Below are positions 30,296-42,549 of a DNA stretch of 64,000 bases, piece by piece (position 1 is the first letter of the stretch; each line of letters begins with the position of its first letter). Both the position numbers and the translations under genes were made by a program. This stretch comes from Brachypodium distachyon (taxonomy: Eukaryota > Streptophyta > Magnoliopsida > Poales > Poaceae). The notes below the pieces were generated by a model. That model worked only from the letters and a program-made list of their open reading frames with translations, was not told the DNA's origin and did no database searches. The stretch lies in assembly GCF_000005505.3 (NCBI RefSeq), contig NC_016131.3:45779355-45843354 (forward strand), in the 5' to 3' direction.

Positions 30296-30630
30296 CTGGA
30301 CTATAGAACAAAGCTAGACCGATAACTTTTACAAAATCTTGGCCGTAAAATTTCTGCTACTTTAATATGGAAAATTGACAGACGACACTGAAGGAAACGG
30401 TTCGTTCTGGACTATAGAACAAAGCTAGACCGATAACTTTTACAAAATCTTGGCTGTAAAATTTCTGCTACTTTAATATGGAAAATTGACAGACGACGCT
30501 GAAGGAAACGGTTCGTTCTGGACTATAGAACAAATCTAGACCGATAACTTTTACAAAATTTAGACCGTAAAATTTCTGCTACTTCAATATGGAAAGTTTG
30601 ACAGACGACGGTGAAGGAAACGGTCCGTAC
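30296..30630. repeat. Three tandem copies of a 111-bp unit
   Basis: Units beginning CTGGACTATAGAACAAAGCT start at 30296, 30407 and 30518, exactly 111 bp apart. The first two are nearly identical; the third has several more substitutions and ends near 30630. There is no open frame through the array and no transposon terminus at its edges. It is a young, short satellite-like array. Confidence 0.95.
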
Positions 30631-33600
30631 TTTTTAGATAGGTATAGATTGGCCCTTGGATCAAAAGGAACGGGTGATCTGAAATTGTTGGCAGCCTTAA
30701 AAAATTTCTTCCTTTTATTGATTTGACTTCTAAGGGGAATTATTTTACTTAACTGTGGAGTATTGGCCGTGTAGTTTTGAGATTTAAATCCCCCATGACG
30801 GTTCACCTTCCACTCAACTCAAGTAACCTTTTTCAATCGTTTCTGACTTCTGTCAAAGGTAGATGTCACTCAAGTGCTCAACATATTGAGTCGATGCCGT
30901 CCTGTAAACTTGGATCCAGTATTCCAGTGTGGGCACACCTGTGTTCTCCTGGGCATAGATGTTTTGATATTTGTTGAGATACGCAAACTCAAGCATGCCG
31001 TTTGAAATGTTTGCAGCATAAAGTCGTTACAGGGATTGAGTGATCCTCCATGTTTTCTTCTCGTCGGATGAGGTTATTTTTTCTTGATCCAATTTCAACA
31101 AGTATTTACCTTTTTTATGCCTCTGGTGAGTCTGAATTTGAGAAATCTTGTAGACAGGTAGAGCTCGTAATTTCTTTGAATTTCTCAAAATTGCACACCA
31201 ATAGGGTCATGTCCTCCCATGTGGCCATGTGGGAGCTCCGTGGAGATCATCCTGTGTCATGACTTAATTTCTCTTGCATTTTTTATGTGTATGAAATAGT
31301 TAGTAAGCTTAAAGTACACTAATTTGTTCCTCTTTTAGCCGCAACGTTACTCGGTAAAACAATGGTTCATTTTTATTTTGCATGATTACGAATTCATTCT
31401 TATAGTGGCAGCAGATCAGTACATGCATTATTGTGGATGTGACCGTGACTACTTTGTTGATTTGAGAGATGATATATGACATTGTGATTTTGTTAGGCTA
31501 ATTAATCTGTGGCTCACACAGAACGGAGACTAGCTGGCTAGCTAGGGACAGACAACAAAAGCAGTGCTCATACGTACGTACGTGTTTCTTTCTTCCTTTG
31601 GATATTTCTGACCATATGAGTAATGACTTCTATCCAATCTCAATCAACTGACGTTACAAGCTACGGAAGTTTGCAAAGTATAGTTGATATCTCTTGTCTG
31701 CATGCCTTCGTGGCATGCATCTAATTGAATTGAAAACAAGTGAAACCCAGCAGCTTATCTATCATGCATGCCCTGTCTACCCATTTACTTGTCCATCGAT
31801 CCTTGTGTCATGCAATTGTACTTTCACCTACCACTCTAGTCTCTAGGTGATTAGGCCCTTAATTTCCTTACGTTTACCCTTGCACGCGCGCGTGCCGTGC
31901 TGGCCATTTGCTAGCTCGACAGCCGACACGTGCCACATATATGCAAAGCCCAACGCTTTCCCTTCCATGGCTTTGCTTTGTCACGAGATCACGTCATGTG
32001 GCACAACTCTCTTCCGTGTAGCTTTCGGTTTATCGATCCCATGGTTAAGTTCTTTCTTTCCCATCATCCCATGCATGTCGCCATCGCAGCGGACAAAGGC
32101 AAATTAAAGCTAAGCAGGCTCCCCCAACCGCACCATGCAGCGCCCCTGGGCCGGCGGCGGGTCGCCGCATCACACCGCAACACACACTCGATCGAATTAA
32201 CCACTTTGGATGATCAATCAACATTATAATATATAGTAGAGGAGATGGAGATCAGGAGATGTATATTAGCAGAGTACGACTATGGCTTGTGCTGATTGCG
32301 CCTGCGACTGCGATGCGAAGCATGTACTCCGTATTGTTTATCTACGCTAATGGCACGCGTGCTAATCAAGAAGGCTTAATCCCACCAAGATTGTTGCTTA
32401 ATTTGATCCGACTAAGCCTCCACGTACTGTGCATTTGCCTGGTACGGTCAATGATCGTGTTCATACCTTGTGCTTGTGGTCTGTTAATCGTGGTTTTTTG
32501 TCCCCAGCTTCATCAGTTCTCCGTGTGTTTCTATAGTGATAAACTAAAATCAGGTTTGTCGCTTCTGTGCCTAGCTAGGACGTAAGTATGACATATAGGA
32601 TGATTCTATAGCTAGCCTGTGCTCAGACCACGGCCACAGGGTTGCACAATGACTTCTTTTTTTTGCCGTATTGTCTTTGCTACCACAATTTGCTTGAGAG
32701 TCTATTTTATTTAATAAACAAACTTTTTATTTTCTGAATCCTTTACGATACTTCGTGTTGCGAAAATTGATACCATGAAGAAGATTTGTTCGAACGACTC
32801 ATCGTAATTCTTAGTTATAGAAGTTACTTTCTAGTTTCTTGGATTTCTGATCCAAAGCAATTTTACCTGAAATGGATGTTGAGTTTGAATAAAATTACAG
32901 GTGAATCTAAATTTTATAAAAAAAATGGACTTTGCGCCAACAAGTCGCAGGTTTTTTCACTGGAAAAATTTATCGCAACCACTTTAATTGTGCGTTCTAG
33001 GGAGAACATTACTCCATGACAGTAGTCAGTACACACATATACACATGGAATTACAGTTTTGTAGATTAATTACCCAAGGGAAGAGGCACATCTAAGCTTA
33101 GAGGCAACCCAAAAAATAGTTAGTGGAGATGGCATGATGGCACGTTGCGTGCATGAATGTGCAAATTAAGATATAAATTTAGTGATGAGATCCCCACAAA
33201 GTAGGGGTGAACAAATGATGGTGTGATAACGTGGCATGGTTGCATTTGTAAAAAGAAAATAGTTTGTGAGGATGGCTCGATCGAGATGACAAATTGCACG
33301 CATGCATGTGCGAAAAAAAAGCATTTAGTGATGAGATCCCCACAAAGTAGATATCGACAATGGTTGCATTGTATTGGAAAAAAAATACTTACTATGGATG
33401 GTCTAAGATTTAGTGATAAGAATGGAGATGATACGTGGGTCTCGACTTAAAGCATATTTGCTATGTTAATGCTTTTATTCTGTTATCTTATTGCATTGTG
33501 TAACTGAAAAAAATCGTTTATCCCTGCTGTATATTTTTTTCACACTAATTAAGATGCAAGCTTGACGACTACATGACTTGTCGGCTTGTCGCGAAGTACA

Positions 33601-34071
33601 ACTTGAAGTGGATGAGCATGTTTAAGTATATGATGTTTAGTTTCGTAGTTTCACAAGAAACCATCTTGATTGGAAGAAATTTGACGCGTACTTTGACTAA
33701 CATGATATACGTATTTCATGGATCGATAAACAAAACAAGTATGGGCTTTGACTTGCTTCGATCTCCAAGCGTGTGATCAATCTCACCTAAGCAAAGCTGC
33801 ACAGGCACGTACACACTCCATCCAAAAGTCAAAACATTTGGCGCCAAATCCAGCCGCGGGCCTTTCAACAGCAGTTAGGCAGCCACCTTCTCCCGCCCTC
33901 TGCTCGTCTCCATCTCCACTGGCTCCAGGCTCCAGCTACTCCTTCTCCTCTCCAATCGATCTCCCAAGCTCGCCGATCCGCTTCCCCATAAAACCAGGGC
34001 TGGCATTGTAGCAGCCGTAGCTATCAGATGTCCTCCACGTCCACCTCACGGCCACCACTCTGTCGGCCCTA
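30631..34071. other. Gene-free spacer and promoter region of the first receptor kinase
   Basis: AT-rich sequence with no supported coding exon, RNA gene or complete transposon. A repeated phrase, TAGTGATGAGATCCCCACAAAGTAG, starts near 33180 and again near 33328, indicating a local duplication of about 150 bp. The last 150 bases become C-rich and pyrimidine-rich, as in grass 5' UTRs, with a CATAAAACC TATA-like sequence near 33987. Confidence 0.4.
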
Positions 34072-37000
34072 ATGGCCAAGTTGCCCATCATCGTCATCGT
34101 CGTCATCTTCCATGTCGGCCTGATCGTCCTGCTGCCCATCGCTGTCGCCGCCATGGCACCAGTAGCAGGACCAGTGCCCGACGAAGACCTGTCCGCGCTC
34201 CTCGCTTTCTGCTCCTCCGTCTCCTCGGACCCCGGCGGCGCCCTCGCCGACTGGGGCCGCTCTCCGGCGTTCTGCAACTGGACCGGCGTCGCGTGTAACA
34301 GCAGTAGCAGCACGCGGCGGGTCACGCAGCTGGTGCTCAGCGGCCGGGGGATCCGCGGCGTGATATCGCCGGCGCTGGGGAAGATGGCTTTCCTCACCGT
34401 TCTGGACCTGTCGAGCAACGGCTTCGCTGGCGAGATCCCATCGGAGCTGTCCGCGCTGTCGAGGCTGACGCAGCTGAGCCTGACGAACAACCTCCTATCC
34501 GGCGCGATCCCCGCCGGCATTGGGCTCCTGCCGGAGCTCTACTACCTCGACCTTTCCGGCAACCGCCTGACGGGCGGCATCCCGGAGACGCTCTTCTGCA
34601 ACTGCTCCGCTTTACAGTACATGGACCTCTCCAACAACTCCCTCGCCGGCGACATCCCCTACGCCGACGAGTGCCGCCTCCCGAGCCTCCGATTCCTCCT
34701 CCTCTGGTCCAACTCCCTCTCCGGCCCGATCCCGCGGGCGATTTCAAACTCCGCCGCGCTCGAGTGGGTCGACCTCGAGTCCAACTACCTCGCCGGGGAG
34801 CTACCTCACAACGTGTTCGACAGATTGCCGCGGCTCCAGTTCCTCTACCTCTCCTACAACAACTTCTCCAGCAGCCACGGCAACACCAACCTCGACCCCT
34901 TCTTCCAATCCCTCAGCAACTGCACTCGCCTGCAAGAGCTCGAGCTCGCCGGGAACGGCCTCGGGGGGCCGCTCCCGCCTTCCATCGGCGAGCTCTCGCG
35001 CGGGCTCCGGCAGCTGCACCTCGAGGACAACGCCATCTCGGGCTCCATCCCGCCCAACATCTCCGGCCTCGTCAACCTCACCTACCTCAACCTCTCCAAC
35101 AACCACCTCAACGGCTCCATCCCGCCGGAGATTTCGCGGCTCCGGCTGCTCGAGCGACTGTACCTCTCCAACAACTTCTTGTCCGGCGAGATCCCGAGGT
35201 CCATCGGCGAGCTCCCGCGCCTCGGCCTCGTGGACCTCTCGGGCAACATCCTCGCCGGCGCCATCCCGGACACGTTCTCCAACCTCACGCAGCTCAGGCG
35301 CCTGATGCTACACCACAACCGCCTCACCGGCGCCATTCCTCCTAGCCTCGGCGACTGCCAGAACCTCGAGATCCTCGACCTCTCCTACAATGGCCTCCGG
35401 GGCGAGATACCCGCGCATGTGGTGGCCGGCTTGAGCAGCCTTAAAATCTACCTTAACCTCTCCAGCAACCACCTGCAGGGCGCGCTCCCCATCGAGCTGA
35501 GCAAGATGGACATGGTCCTGGCGCTGGACCTGTCAAGCAATGAGATCGCTGGGGGCATCCCTTCGCAGCTCGGGGCCTGCGTCGCGCTCGAGTATCTCAA
35601 CCTCTCCCGCAACGCGCTGCGGGGCGCGCTCCCCTCGTCCGTGGCCGCGCTCCCGTTCCTGCGGGCCATCGACGTGTCCCGGAACGAGCTCTCGGGCGCC
35701 CTCCCGGAGCCGGCCCTGCGCGCGTCCACCTCGCTCCGGGACGCGGACTTCTCGTACAACGACTTCTCTGGCGTGGTTCCCGTCCTCCCGAACCTGCCGG
35801 GCGCCGAGTTCCGTGGCAACCCCGGCCTCTGCGTCATTGCGGCGTGCGGAGGCGGGAGTCGGCGTCGGCACCGGCGCGCGGTGGTGCCGGCCGTGGTCAG
35901 CATCGTGGGGGCGGTGTGCGCCATGCTGTGCGCGGCGGCCGGTTGCCGGTGGGTGGCCGCGGTGAGAGCGAGGCGGCGCGAGTCCACGTGGCGCGTGGAC
36001 GTGGAGGGCCAGGGGGAGAGGGAGCACCACCACCCGAGGATATCGTACCGGGAGCTGAGCGAGGCGACGGGCGGGTTCGAGGAGACGAGCCTGATCGGGG
36101 CCGGGCGGTTCGGGCGCGTGTACGAGGGCACGCTCCGGGGCGGGGCGCGCGTGGCCGTGAAGGTGCTGGACCCCAAGCTGGGCGGCGGCGGCGGCGAGGT
36201 GTCCGTGAGCTTCAGGCGCGAGTGCGAGGCGCTGCGGCGGACGCGGCACAAGAACCTCATCAGGGTCATCACCACCTGCAGCACGCCCAGCTTCCACGCG
36301 CTCGTGCTCCCGCTCATGCCGCGCGGAAGCCTCGAGGACCACCTCTACCCGCGGGATCGCGAGCGCCACGGCGGACCAGAAGGGCTCGACTTCCGGCAGC
36401 TCGTGAGCGTGGCCAGCGACGTCGCCGAGGGGATGGCGTACCTGCACCACTACTCGCCGGTCAGGGTCGTGCACTGCGACCTCAAGCCCAGCAACGTGCT
36501 CCTCGACGACGGGATGCGCGCCGTGATCTCGGACTTCGGCATCGCCAGGCTCGTCGCCGGCGCTGGCGCTGGAGAAACCACCAGCAGCACCACCAGCGAC
36601 GAGTCCGCTCCGTGCAATAACTCCATCGCCACCGGACTGCTACAAGGCTCCGTTGGCTACATCGCTCCTGGTACGTACGTGTCGAGACGTACAACATTTT
36701 AAGTGTGTGCATGCATGATGGACGTGACATTAATCTGATCCCTGTGATTAACTGCTAATTTTGTTGGTTGAATCAGAGTATGGATTGGGAGGGAACCCTT
36801 CGGCGAGGGGCGACGTGTACAGCTTCGGCGTGATGCTGCTGCAGCTGATCACCGGGAAGCGGCCGACGGACGTGATCTTCGACGAGGGGCTCACGCTGCA
36901 CGACTGGGTCAGGCGCCACCACCCGCACGACATCGCCGCCGCCCTTGCGCACGCGCCCTGGGCGCGGCGGGACGCTGCTGCCGCTAACGGCATGGTGGCC

Positions 37001-37201
37001 GTCGAGCTGATCGAGCTGGGGCTCGCGTGCACGCACTACTCGCCGGCGCTGCGGCCCACCATGGAGGACGTCTGCCACGAGATCACGCTGCTCAGGGAGG
37101 ACCTCGCCAAGCACGGCGGCGCCCACGATAACGAAGATGACAGCGGCGGCGGCCGGTCGTTCTCCACGACCAAGGACTCGCTGTTCTCCAACTCCAGTTA
37201 A
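34072..37201 (+). CDS. LRR receptor-like Ser/Thr kinase, At2g24130-like (copy 1)
   Basis: A plasma-membrane receptor kinase. Exons 34072-36670 and 36777-37201 give 1007 aa. Order: N-terminal hydrophobic signal segment (about 5-28), LRR N-terminal cap with the FCNWTGVAC pair (about 38-75), about 20 LRRs (LxxLDLSxNxLxGxIP type) to about residue 590, transmembrane segment about 604-630, short basic linker, kinase domain. Kinase landmarks: glycine loop GAGRFGRV 676-683, Lys697 in VAVKVL, catalytic HCDLKPSN 801-808, DFG at 821, APE-type GYIAPEYG across the intron. The catalytic loop has Cys instead of Arg before Asp, so it is a non-RD kinase, a class enriched in immune receptors. The intron is phase 1, splitting the Glu codon of APE. 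Coding DNA is very GC-rich. Ligand is unknown; the family name rests on overall resemblance. Confidence 0.95.
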
Positions 37202-38295
37202 TTAATCTAGTACCAATCACCGCACAATCCATCTACCGGGGAAAAGCATATTTGGCTGCTGTTTCGAACTTTCGATCAATCCAGTGACTGTTTAACTAAT
37301 CCCTGGTGGCGCGGGCGCATGCATTTTAGGTGATATCTCTGAATCTCTCCCTTTCTCTGGCGGTAAGAACTTCATAGTTTATTGGATGGGTTGGGGATTG
37401 CCTACTACTACTGGCGAGTAGTGCTAATTCTTTGAGTTGTTAAATCTTCAATGGAGGTGTACGTGACACTTGATTAATCCTCCGTGTTGCAAACATGTCA
37501 GACTCCATTAATTACTTAGCCGGCCATGGATGATCATGTCCGGAAGAGAAAATGATCTTGAGTTAGGTCATTATTCAGGTGCTCCCCATGATACAGGCAA
37601 TGTAGTTTAACGTTTTTTGTAGATTCGACAAGAACTTGCACACTCTTTGTCAGATTATTTAGGCTTTAACATCAGCACGCTTGCTAGCTTTAGTTAGTCA
37701 GATTCAGGGTATGTAGCAGAAAGCGATCGACCATTACCTCAAACATTTTACTATCGTTTGTGGGGTTTTGACCTGAATATATAATAGAGGTCTTCAGGCC
37801 GATATTAGCATGAGATGTGTACAAGTCTATCAAAAGGTGTCAAGGTATATGAGCTTAATTATGTGATATGTTCATACTCAGCTTGTGACCTTGCATCATC
37901 AATTCCATATTAAAAGGATATATAAGTTGGGCAGTGATTAATGAAAGAAGAGACTATAGTACTATCTGACGCAGCACATTGGAATATTGATGATGCAATT
38001 ACGCCATATGATGATCAAACTTTTGGGATTGTTGCTGGCAGAGCAGCAGTACGTAAGCAAAAGGTTGATGTGATGGTAATCAAGTGACTTATCTGTTCAT
38101 GCTGCATTTGCGTACCAAACTGCGCATTTGATTTGTCTGTTGTTCTTTTCCGTACAAAAGAGAGAAACAGGGACAATTACAAAAGGCACAACACACAAAA
38201 CATGCATTTTTAAAACTATAGAGTGCGATACATGCGCGCACGTACTATGGTCCAATGATCGTATCTCATTTGCACAATACCATCTCTTAAGCTAT
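37202..38295. other. Spacer, no gene recognised
   Basis: The 3' UTR of the first receptor kinase presumably occupies the first few hundred bases. The rest is AT-rich with no coding exon or element boundary until the retrotransposon LTR. Confidence 0.4.
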
Positions 38296-38483
38296 TGTAG
38301 AAATATGGGATTGGCACCCTAAATTGTATTCCACTATATTTATGACGTTGTATTGATCTGACCCTCATATGGGGTGTATATATAGAGGTACAATGGAGGA
38401 GATAGACTTGGAGTACAAGACAAATAATTTCTTTAAACTAATTCTATCTTATCTATAATCCCAACCTTATCATATCTCTAACA
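38296..38483 (-). repeat. LTR (3' LTR in element orientation)
   Basis: 188-bp terminal repeat beginning TGTAGAAATATGGG on the plus strand and ending CTCTAACA, so it has TG...CA ends on the minus strand. The internal TATATATAGAGG is a plausible TATA region. Confidence 0.88.
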
Positions 38484-39130
38484 TTCCCCCTCAGTCGTAG
38501 CGGGAGCGAAGCGGACGATTGCGACTGGATTTGAAGTCTTGTGCTTTCGTCGTCTTCTCCGCTTCGCCATCATCAACTGTGTCTTTGATGGACTGGTCCG
38601 TCACCTAGGGCAGTGCCTTCCGTCTCCTTCTGGTGCCGTCCCATGTCTCTCCTCTATTCCCTCCCGCGGTCATAGCGGGAGTGTCGTGGACCCTAGTGAC
38701 GACGCGGACGCTTTGACTGGAGTTGTTGCCGACGAGTCGTTGTAGACGTCGTAGCCCATGATGTCGATGTCGAGATAGCCGATCATGATGTAGCCATGGT
38801 CGAGGTAGTCGTGGTCGAAGTAGTAGTCGTCGTAGTGGATGGAGCCGCAGCAAAAAAAAATTGCGCTATGATGATGTAGAGACGGAGCTGCAGTCGAAGA
38901 CGATGCACCTTGCAGATTCAGAGGGTGTCGTCAGGAGGAGCGTCTTGCGTATGTCAGAGGACGCGTCGAAGGAGATGAGGCCGCCAATTTTGCCAGAATT
39001 GGAGGGAACCCATCGAGCACGCATCGGTTTTGCCAAGACCGTGCACACCGTGCGACCGCCAGTTTTGCCAGGGAAATCATCACAAATAGTGATGTTGGTG
39101 TCGATGCGGTCGAAGCCGTCGGAGACGCGG

Positions 39131-39211
39131 AGATGCCGTCGTCGGTGAAGATGACACGGGGATGCCGTCGTCGATGAAGATGAAGCGGGAATGCCGTCGT
39201 CAGTGATGCAT
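39131..39211. repeat. 29-bp tandem repeat inside the retrotransposon
   Basis: The phrase GATGCCGTCGTCG(G/A)TGAAGATGA recurs at 39132, 39161 and (partly) 39190. It lies in the GC-rich internal part of the non-autonomous LTR element. Confidence 0.75.
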
Positions 39212-40367
39212 CTTGCAGTAGAACTGTCAGAGGATGCGGGAGATGTCCATCCATGTGGACAAAGTGGTGGCGGCTGGTAGACGATGATTCTTGTTGAAGA
39301 CCACGTTGACGATGAAGACCTTTGGCGAGGAAGTGTCGGCGATGGCGACAGCAGGCTTGTCGATGACGGTGAGTCGCTTGAAGGCGTCCCTTTTGGCGAC
39401 GATGTGTCGATGCCGTGCTGTGGCGCCGTGCCCAAGAAGTCGACGAAGTATTGCATGTCGTTCCCACCGGCCTGCCGTGTGGATGGCTATATACGTGTTG
39501 ACGTTGCTTCTCGTGTATATACTCGACGTAGAGGTAGCTCGTAGCTGGCTTGATGTAGTCGTAGAGCTTGAAGGCGTGATGTCGTTCGGTGCAGATCGTT
39601 CGGTGTAGATCGGTGCGTCGGCTCGGAGCAGATGAAGACCCAGGTTGTGTCGCGGCTGCTTGTTCGGTCCTCGGTTCTCGATGGAATTGCTTCCACTTCT
39701 GGACGTGATGAAGACCTGCACGTGCCTGATGTATCAGCTTGCTACGTCTGGGTGTATGTGCATGCATTACATGCACCTCACACGGCCGGATCTCCTGGAC
39801 TGCATGTCAGTGGAGCAGGATCCCGTGCGGAGCTTGATGTCGTGGTAGGTCTCGCGCCGGCCGATCCCACGGAGCCGATCGATCATGTCGATGCGGAACG
39901 GCGACGGTGTGCAACAGGGGACCCGGATGAAGCCGGCACGGAATCGATCTGTTCCGAGGACCTTGGCAGCGTCGTGCGCGCCTGCCGTGTTGCCGTAGAT
40001 CGTGATGCCGTGCAGTCGTAGTTGCCGCCGTGCCGGACGGACCGATCGGGCCATGATCGGCCAAGTCCGTGATGTCCGCGTTGCCATTGACGTAGCTGCA
40101 ATGACTGATCAATGGTCGATTTCTCACCAGAAGATTGAGGATCGCCGGGTACTTGGATTTATGCGTGGCTAATGAAAATCAATCTAGTAGATTGGAAACT
40201 GGAAAAATCTAGAGATTGTCGAAACTTTGGAATTGATCTAAACTAATTGCTGATCGGAGGACAAACTATAGATGGGAGCCCTCGGGGAGATTACAGAGGA
40301 GGATCTTCCCGGAGGCGATGTGATGCTGCCAAAGATCGGCGACGTTAGTCTAACCGTTCTGATACCA

Positions 40368-40553
40368 TGTACAAATATGGGATTGGCACCCTAAATTGTA
40401 TTCCACTATATTTTTGATGTTGTATTGATCTGACCCTCATATGGGGTATATATATAGAGGTACAATGGAGGAGATAGACTTGGAGTACAAGATAAGTAAT
40501 TCTTTTAAATCAATTCTATCTTATCTCTAATCCCAACCTTATCATATATTACG
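40368..40553 (-). repeat. LTR (5' LTR in element orientation)
   Basis: Second copy of the terminal repeat, starting TGTACAAATATGGG on the plus strand. Its far end (ATATTACG) differs from the other copy (ATCTCTAACA), so the last 6-8 bases are eroded or rearranged. Confidence 0.8.
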
Positions 40554-41792
40554 ATATATGTTTAATTACCCCCTCCAATCTTCAATATTTAATTTTTGCC
40601 CCCCTTATAAGCAAATCCCGCCTCCGTCCCTTCACACAGGCAATGCCTTTTAAATAAAATATACACGAAAATCTACGTAGACTTAACACCGGACGCTCAT
40701 CTCAAAGACAATGAAAACCTTGGACGGGTTCTGAGAGCAAGAAACAAACATAGAATCAATAACGAAACTTTGAAATAATTTCATAAGCAGGCATCATGAG
40801 GACAACTCTTTCTAGAGAAAAATCGTCCATCTCTAATTATTTGGTCTAATTGGTTAATTGCGGGCATTCTTGAGAGGCGGGTTGTTGTTGGAAAGCTCTA
40901 AGCATTTTTCTGAGGTCTCTCATGCATGGGAGGATTCTCACCGGAGACAATTAACCTGACGGTTCGGTATGGCCCCATAACCCCATTTGCAACTTTGCCA
41001 TCTACACCCCGAGACAATCCTCCACCTTTTGTAGAGACGTAGCTTGACCCAAGAGGTCTAGGACCATAACAATTCTTGGAGCCACTTCATATCGGTCACC
41101 ATTCCTGTCGTCGACTCAATCCATGAGCATTGAGACTGCCTCATCACCGACCTCCCAAAGAACGCACTAGAAGAGTTTTCCACTCCTCGGCCATGATCGC
41201 TCTATGTTTCCTACCTTAGTTTAGGAGGACATTCCAAGCCAAAGTTTTGCTTGCTCTATTGACCTCGGAGACACTTAGCTCCATGGGTTTTTTCTGCTAT
41301 TTTTGTCCTCCCCCTTTTCTTTGGGACCTCCCTTGGGTCCTCGTTGTAAGTTCTTTCCTTCTAAAAAACAATTATCTTGATTCGTCTGATCTCCCCTTGG
41401 TTAATTCATCTGAATTAAGTCTGAACTAGGGTGTATGCCATTTGGCTGATCGAGTTTTTCTCCGAAAGAAAACCCAAGACCCATTTAGTGTTGCCTCATT
41501 TGCTTATTTCTTCTTCCAAGGTAAGCACGGAAAAAAGACTGATGGCCGGCACAATGAAAAACAGATGTTACAAATTTATGAGGCCAGTGGCAGTCAGTGT
41601 ATCTTCACAATAATTGAAATTCACATTTTTCATTATTAATTAATCATCTCTTGCATTACTGACACGAGTACGCAACCTAAGTATTGATCCATCCATATAT
41701 TTTCGTCTACATTTTCATCTTCGTATCGTCGAGATTGATAGGTGATGTCTAGTTCTTAATTGACACAAGTACCCGACCTAAGTACCTAGCAA
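40554..41792. other. Spacer of unresolved repeat character
   Basis: No coding exon was recognised. The stretch 40980-41400 has a composition unlike its surroundings (balanced, C/T-rich, ending TTTGGGACCTCCCTTGGGTC-type text) that recalls the decayed 3' part of a retroelement, but no diagnostic motif supports a class. Confidence 0.3.
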
Positions 41793-41905
41793 CTCCTTCT
41801 GTTATATAATTCTTGTCGAAATATTACATGTATCTAGACACTTTTTAGAAATATATACATCCATTTTTGTGCAATTTTGAGACAAGAATTATGAAACGGA
41901 GGGAG
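41793..41905. mobile_element. Stowaway-like MITE
   Basis: The left end CTCCTTCTGTTATATAATTC (then TTGTCG) mirrors the right end GACAAGAATTATGAAACGGA (then GGGAG). The TA duplication is eroded on both sides. The interior carries the ATTACATGTATCTAGACAC phrase also found in the elements at 10196 and 19735. Confidence 0.8.
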
Positions 41906-42549
41906 CAGTGCATAAGAACAACGTAGCCACACGTCCCCAACACGTGGTAACTCAGCCGAAAACCAGCAAAAACTACGTACTCCGTAACAGACTTTACATA
42001 GAGCTATATACAGCTAAGCTATAGTACGTAACTTTTCCTCAAAAAGCTACAGTACGTAATTAGTTTGGGTCAAACTCTCACAAGTTTTTTTCTTTTTTTA
42101 CGGGAAACTCAAACCACAAGTTAACTAGTCCTGTTCGACAGTGGGCGCCTGCAAATGTCCAGAAACCTCTCTTTTCATGTACGCACGCATACATATCCGT
42201 CCGCTAAACAATCACAAATCCAAATAGGTTTCACGGGGATCGTATCCACAGCACCAGGCCCCACGTTTCAGCGACGCATGCGTGAATCCTTAGCCACTCA
42301 CGCACGCGGCACGCCAGAACGCGGCCGGCCGGAGTCCAAAACTTGGCGCCAAAGTGTAAGCGCGGCCGACGGCAGTTAGGCAGGGCGCGGGCGAGGCGAA
42401 TCGATGCTTCTTCTCCATCCTTCAAAACCACGCGCTGTGCAGAAAGAAAACGTTGCTATCGCCACGCCATTTCTAGTGCTTCCGATGTGATCCAGCTCAA
42501 GCTCCAGCTACGTATCCCTCAGCAGGCCAGCACCACGCGCTCTCATCTC
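41906..42549. other. Upstream region of the second receptor kinase
   Basis: No separate gene is seen. An open frame continues 5' of the chosen start from 42343, but those 69 residues are basic and unlike a receptor N-terminus, so the stretch is read as promoter and 5' UTR. Confidence 0.4.

Larger units (their letters stand above)
38296..40553 (-). mobile_element. Small non-autonomous LTR retrotransposon
   Basis: Two direct repeats of about 185-188 bp (38296-38483 and 40368-about 40553) share most positions, including ATGGGATTGGCACCCTAAAT and TATATAGAGGTACAATGGAG. On the minus strand the left-hand LTR copy starts TGTTAGAG and ends TACA. Next to the right-hand LTR, the minus strand reads TGGTATCAGAACGGTTAG (about 40349-40366), a near match to the initiator Met-tRNA primer-binding site. 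Next to the left-hand LTR, CTGAGGGGGAA is a polypurine tract. The internal part (about 1.9 kb) lacks gag, protease, reverse transcriptase or integrase motifs, so mobility must come from another element. The outermost few bases of the right LTR have diverged, and no target duplication was seen. LTR divergence suggests it is not brand-new. Total size about 2.26 kb, in the TRIM/SMART-like range. Confidence 0.88.

Noticed and set aside
35448..36474. Antisense frames of 289 and 313 codons opposite the first receptor kinase
   Set aside because: They mirror the sense codon bias of a GC-rich gene; no motif or splice context supports an antisense gene.
34671..36620. Long plus-strand frames (224 and 258 codons) inside the first receptor kinase
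   Set aside because: They are out-of-frame readings of GC-rich kinase coding DNA, with low-complexity Arg/Pro/Ala composition and no domain.
38931..39776. 281-codon minus-strand frame inside the LTR element as a gag gene
   Set aside because: His/Arg/Ser-rich translation without zinc knuckle or other gag motif; explained by repeat-rich GC composition.
42343..42549. Upstream in-frame Met of the second receptor kinase
   Set aside because: It would place 69 basic residues before a textbook signal peptide; the Met at 42550 fits the family.
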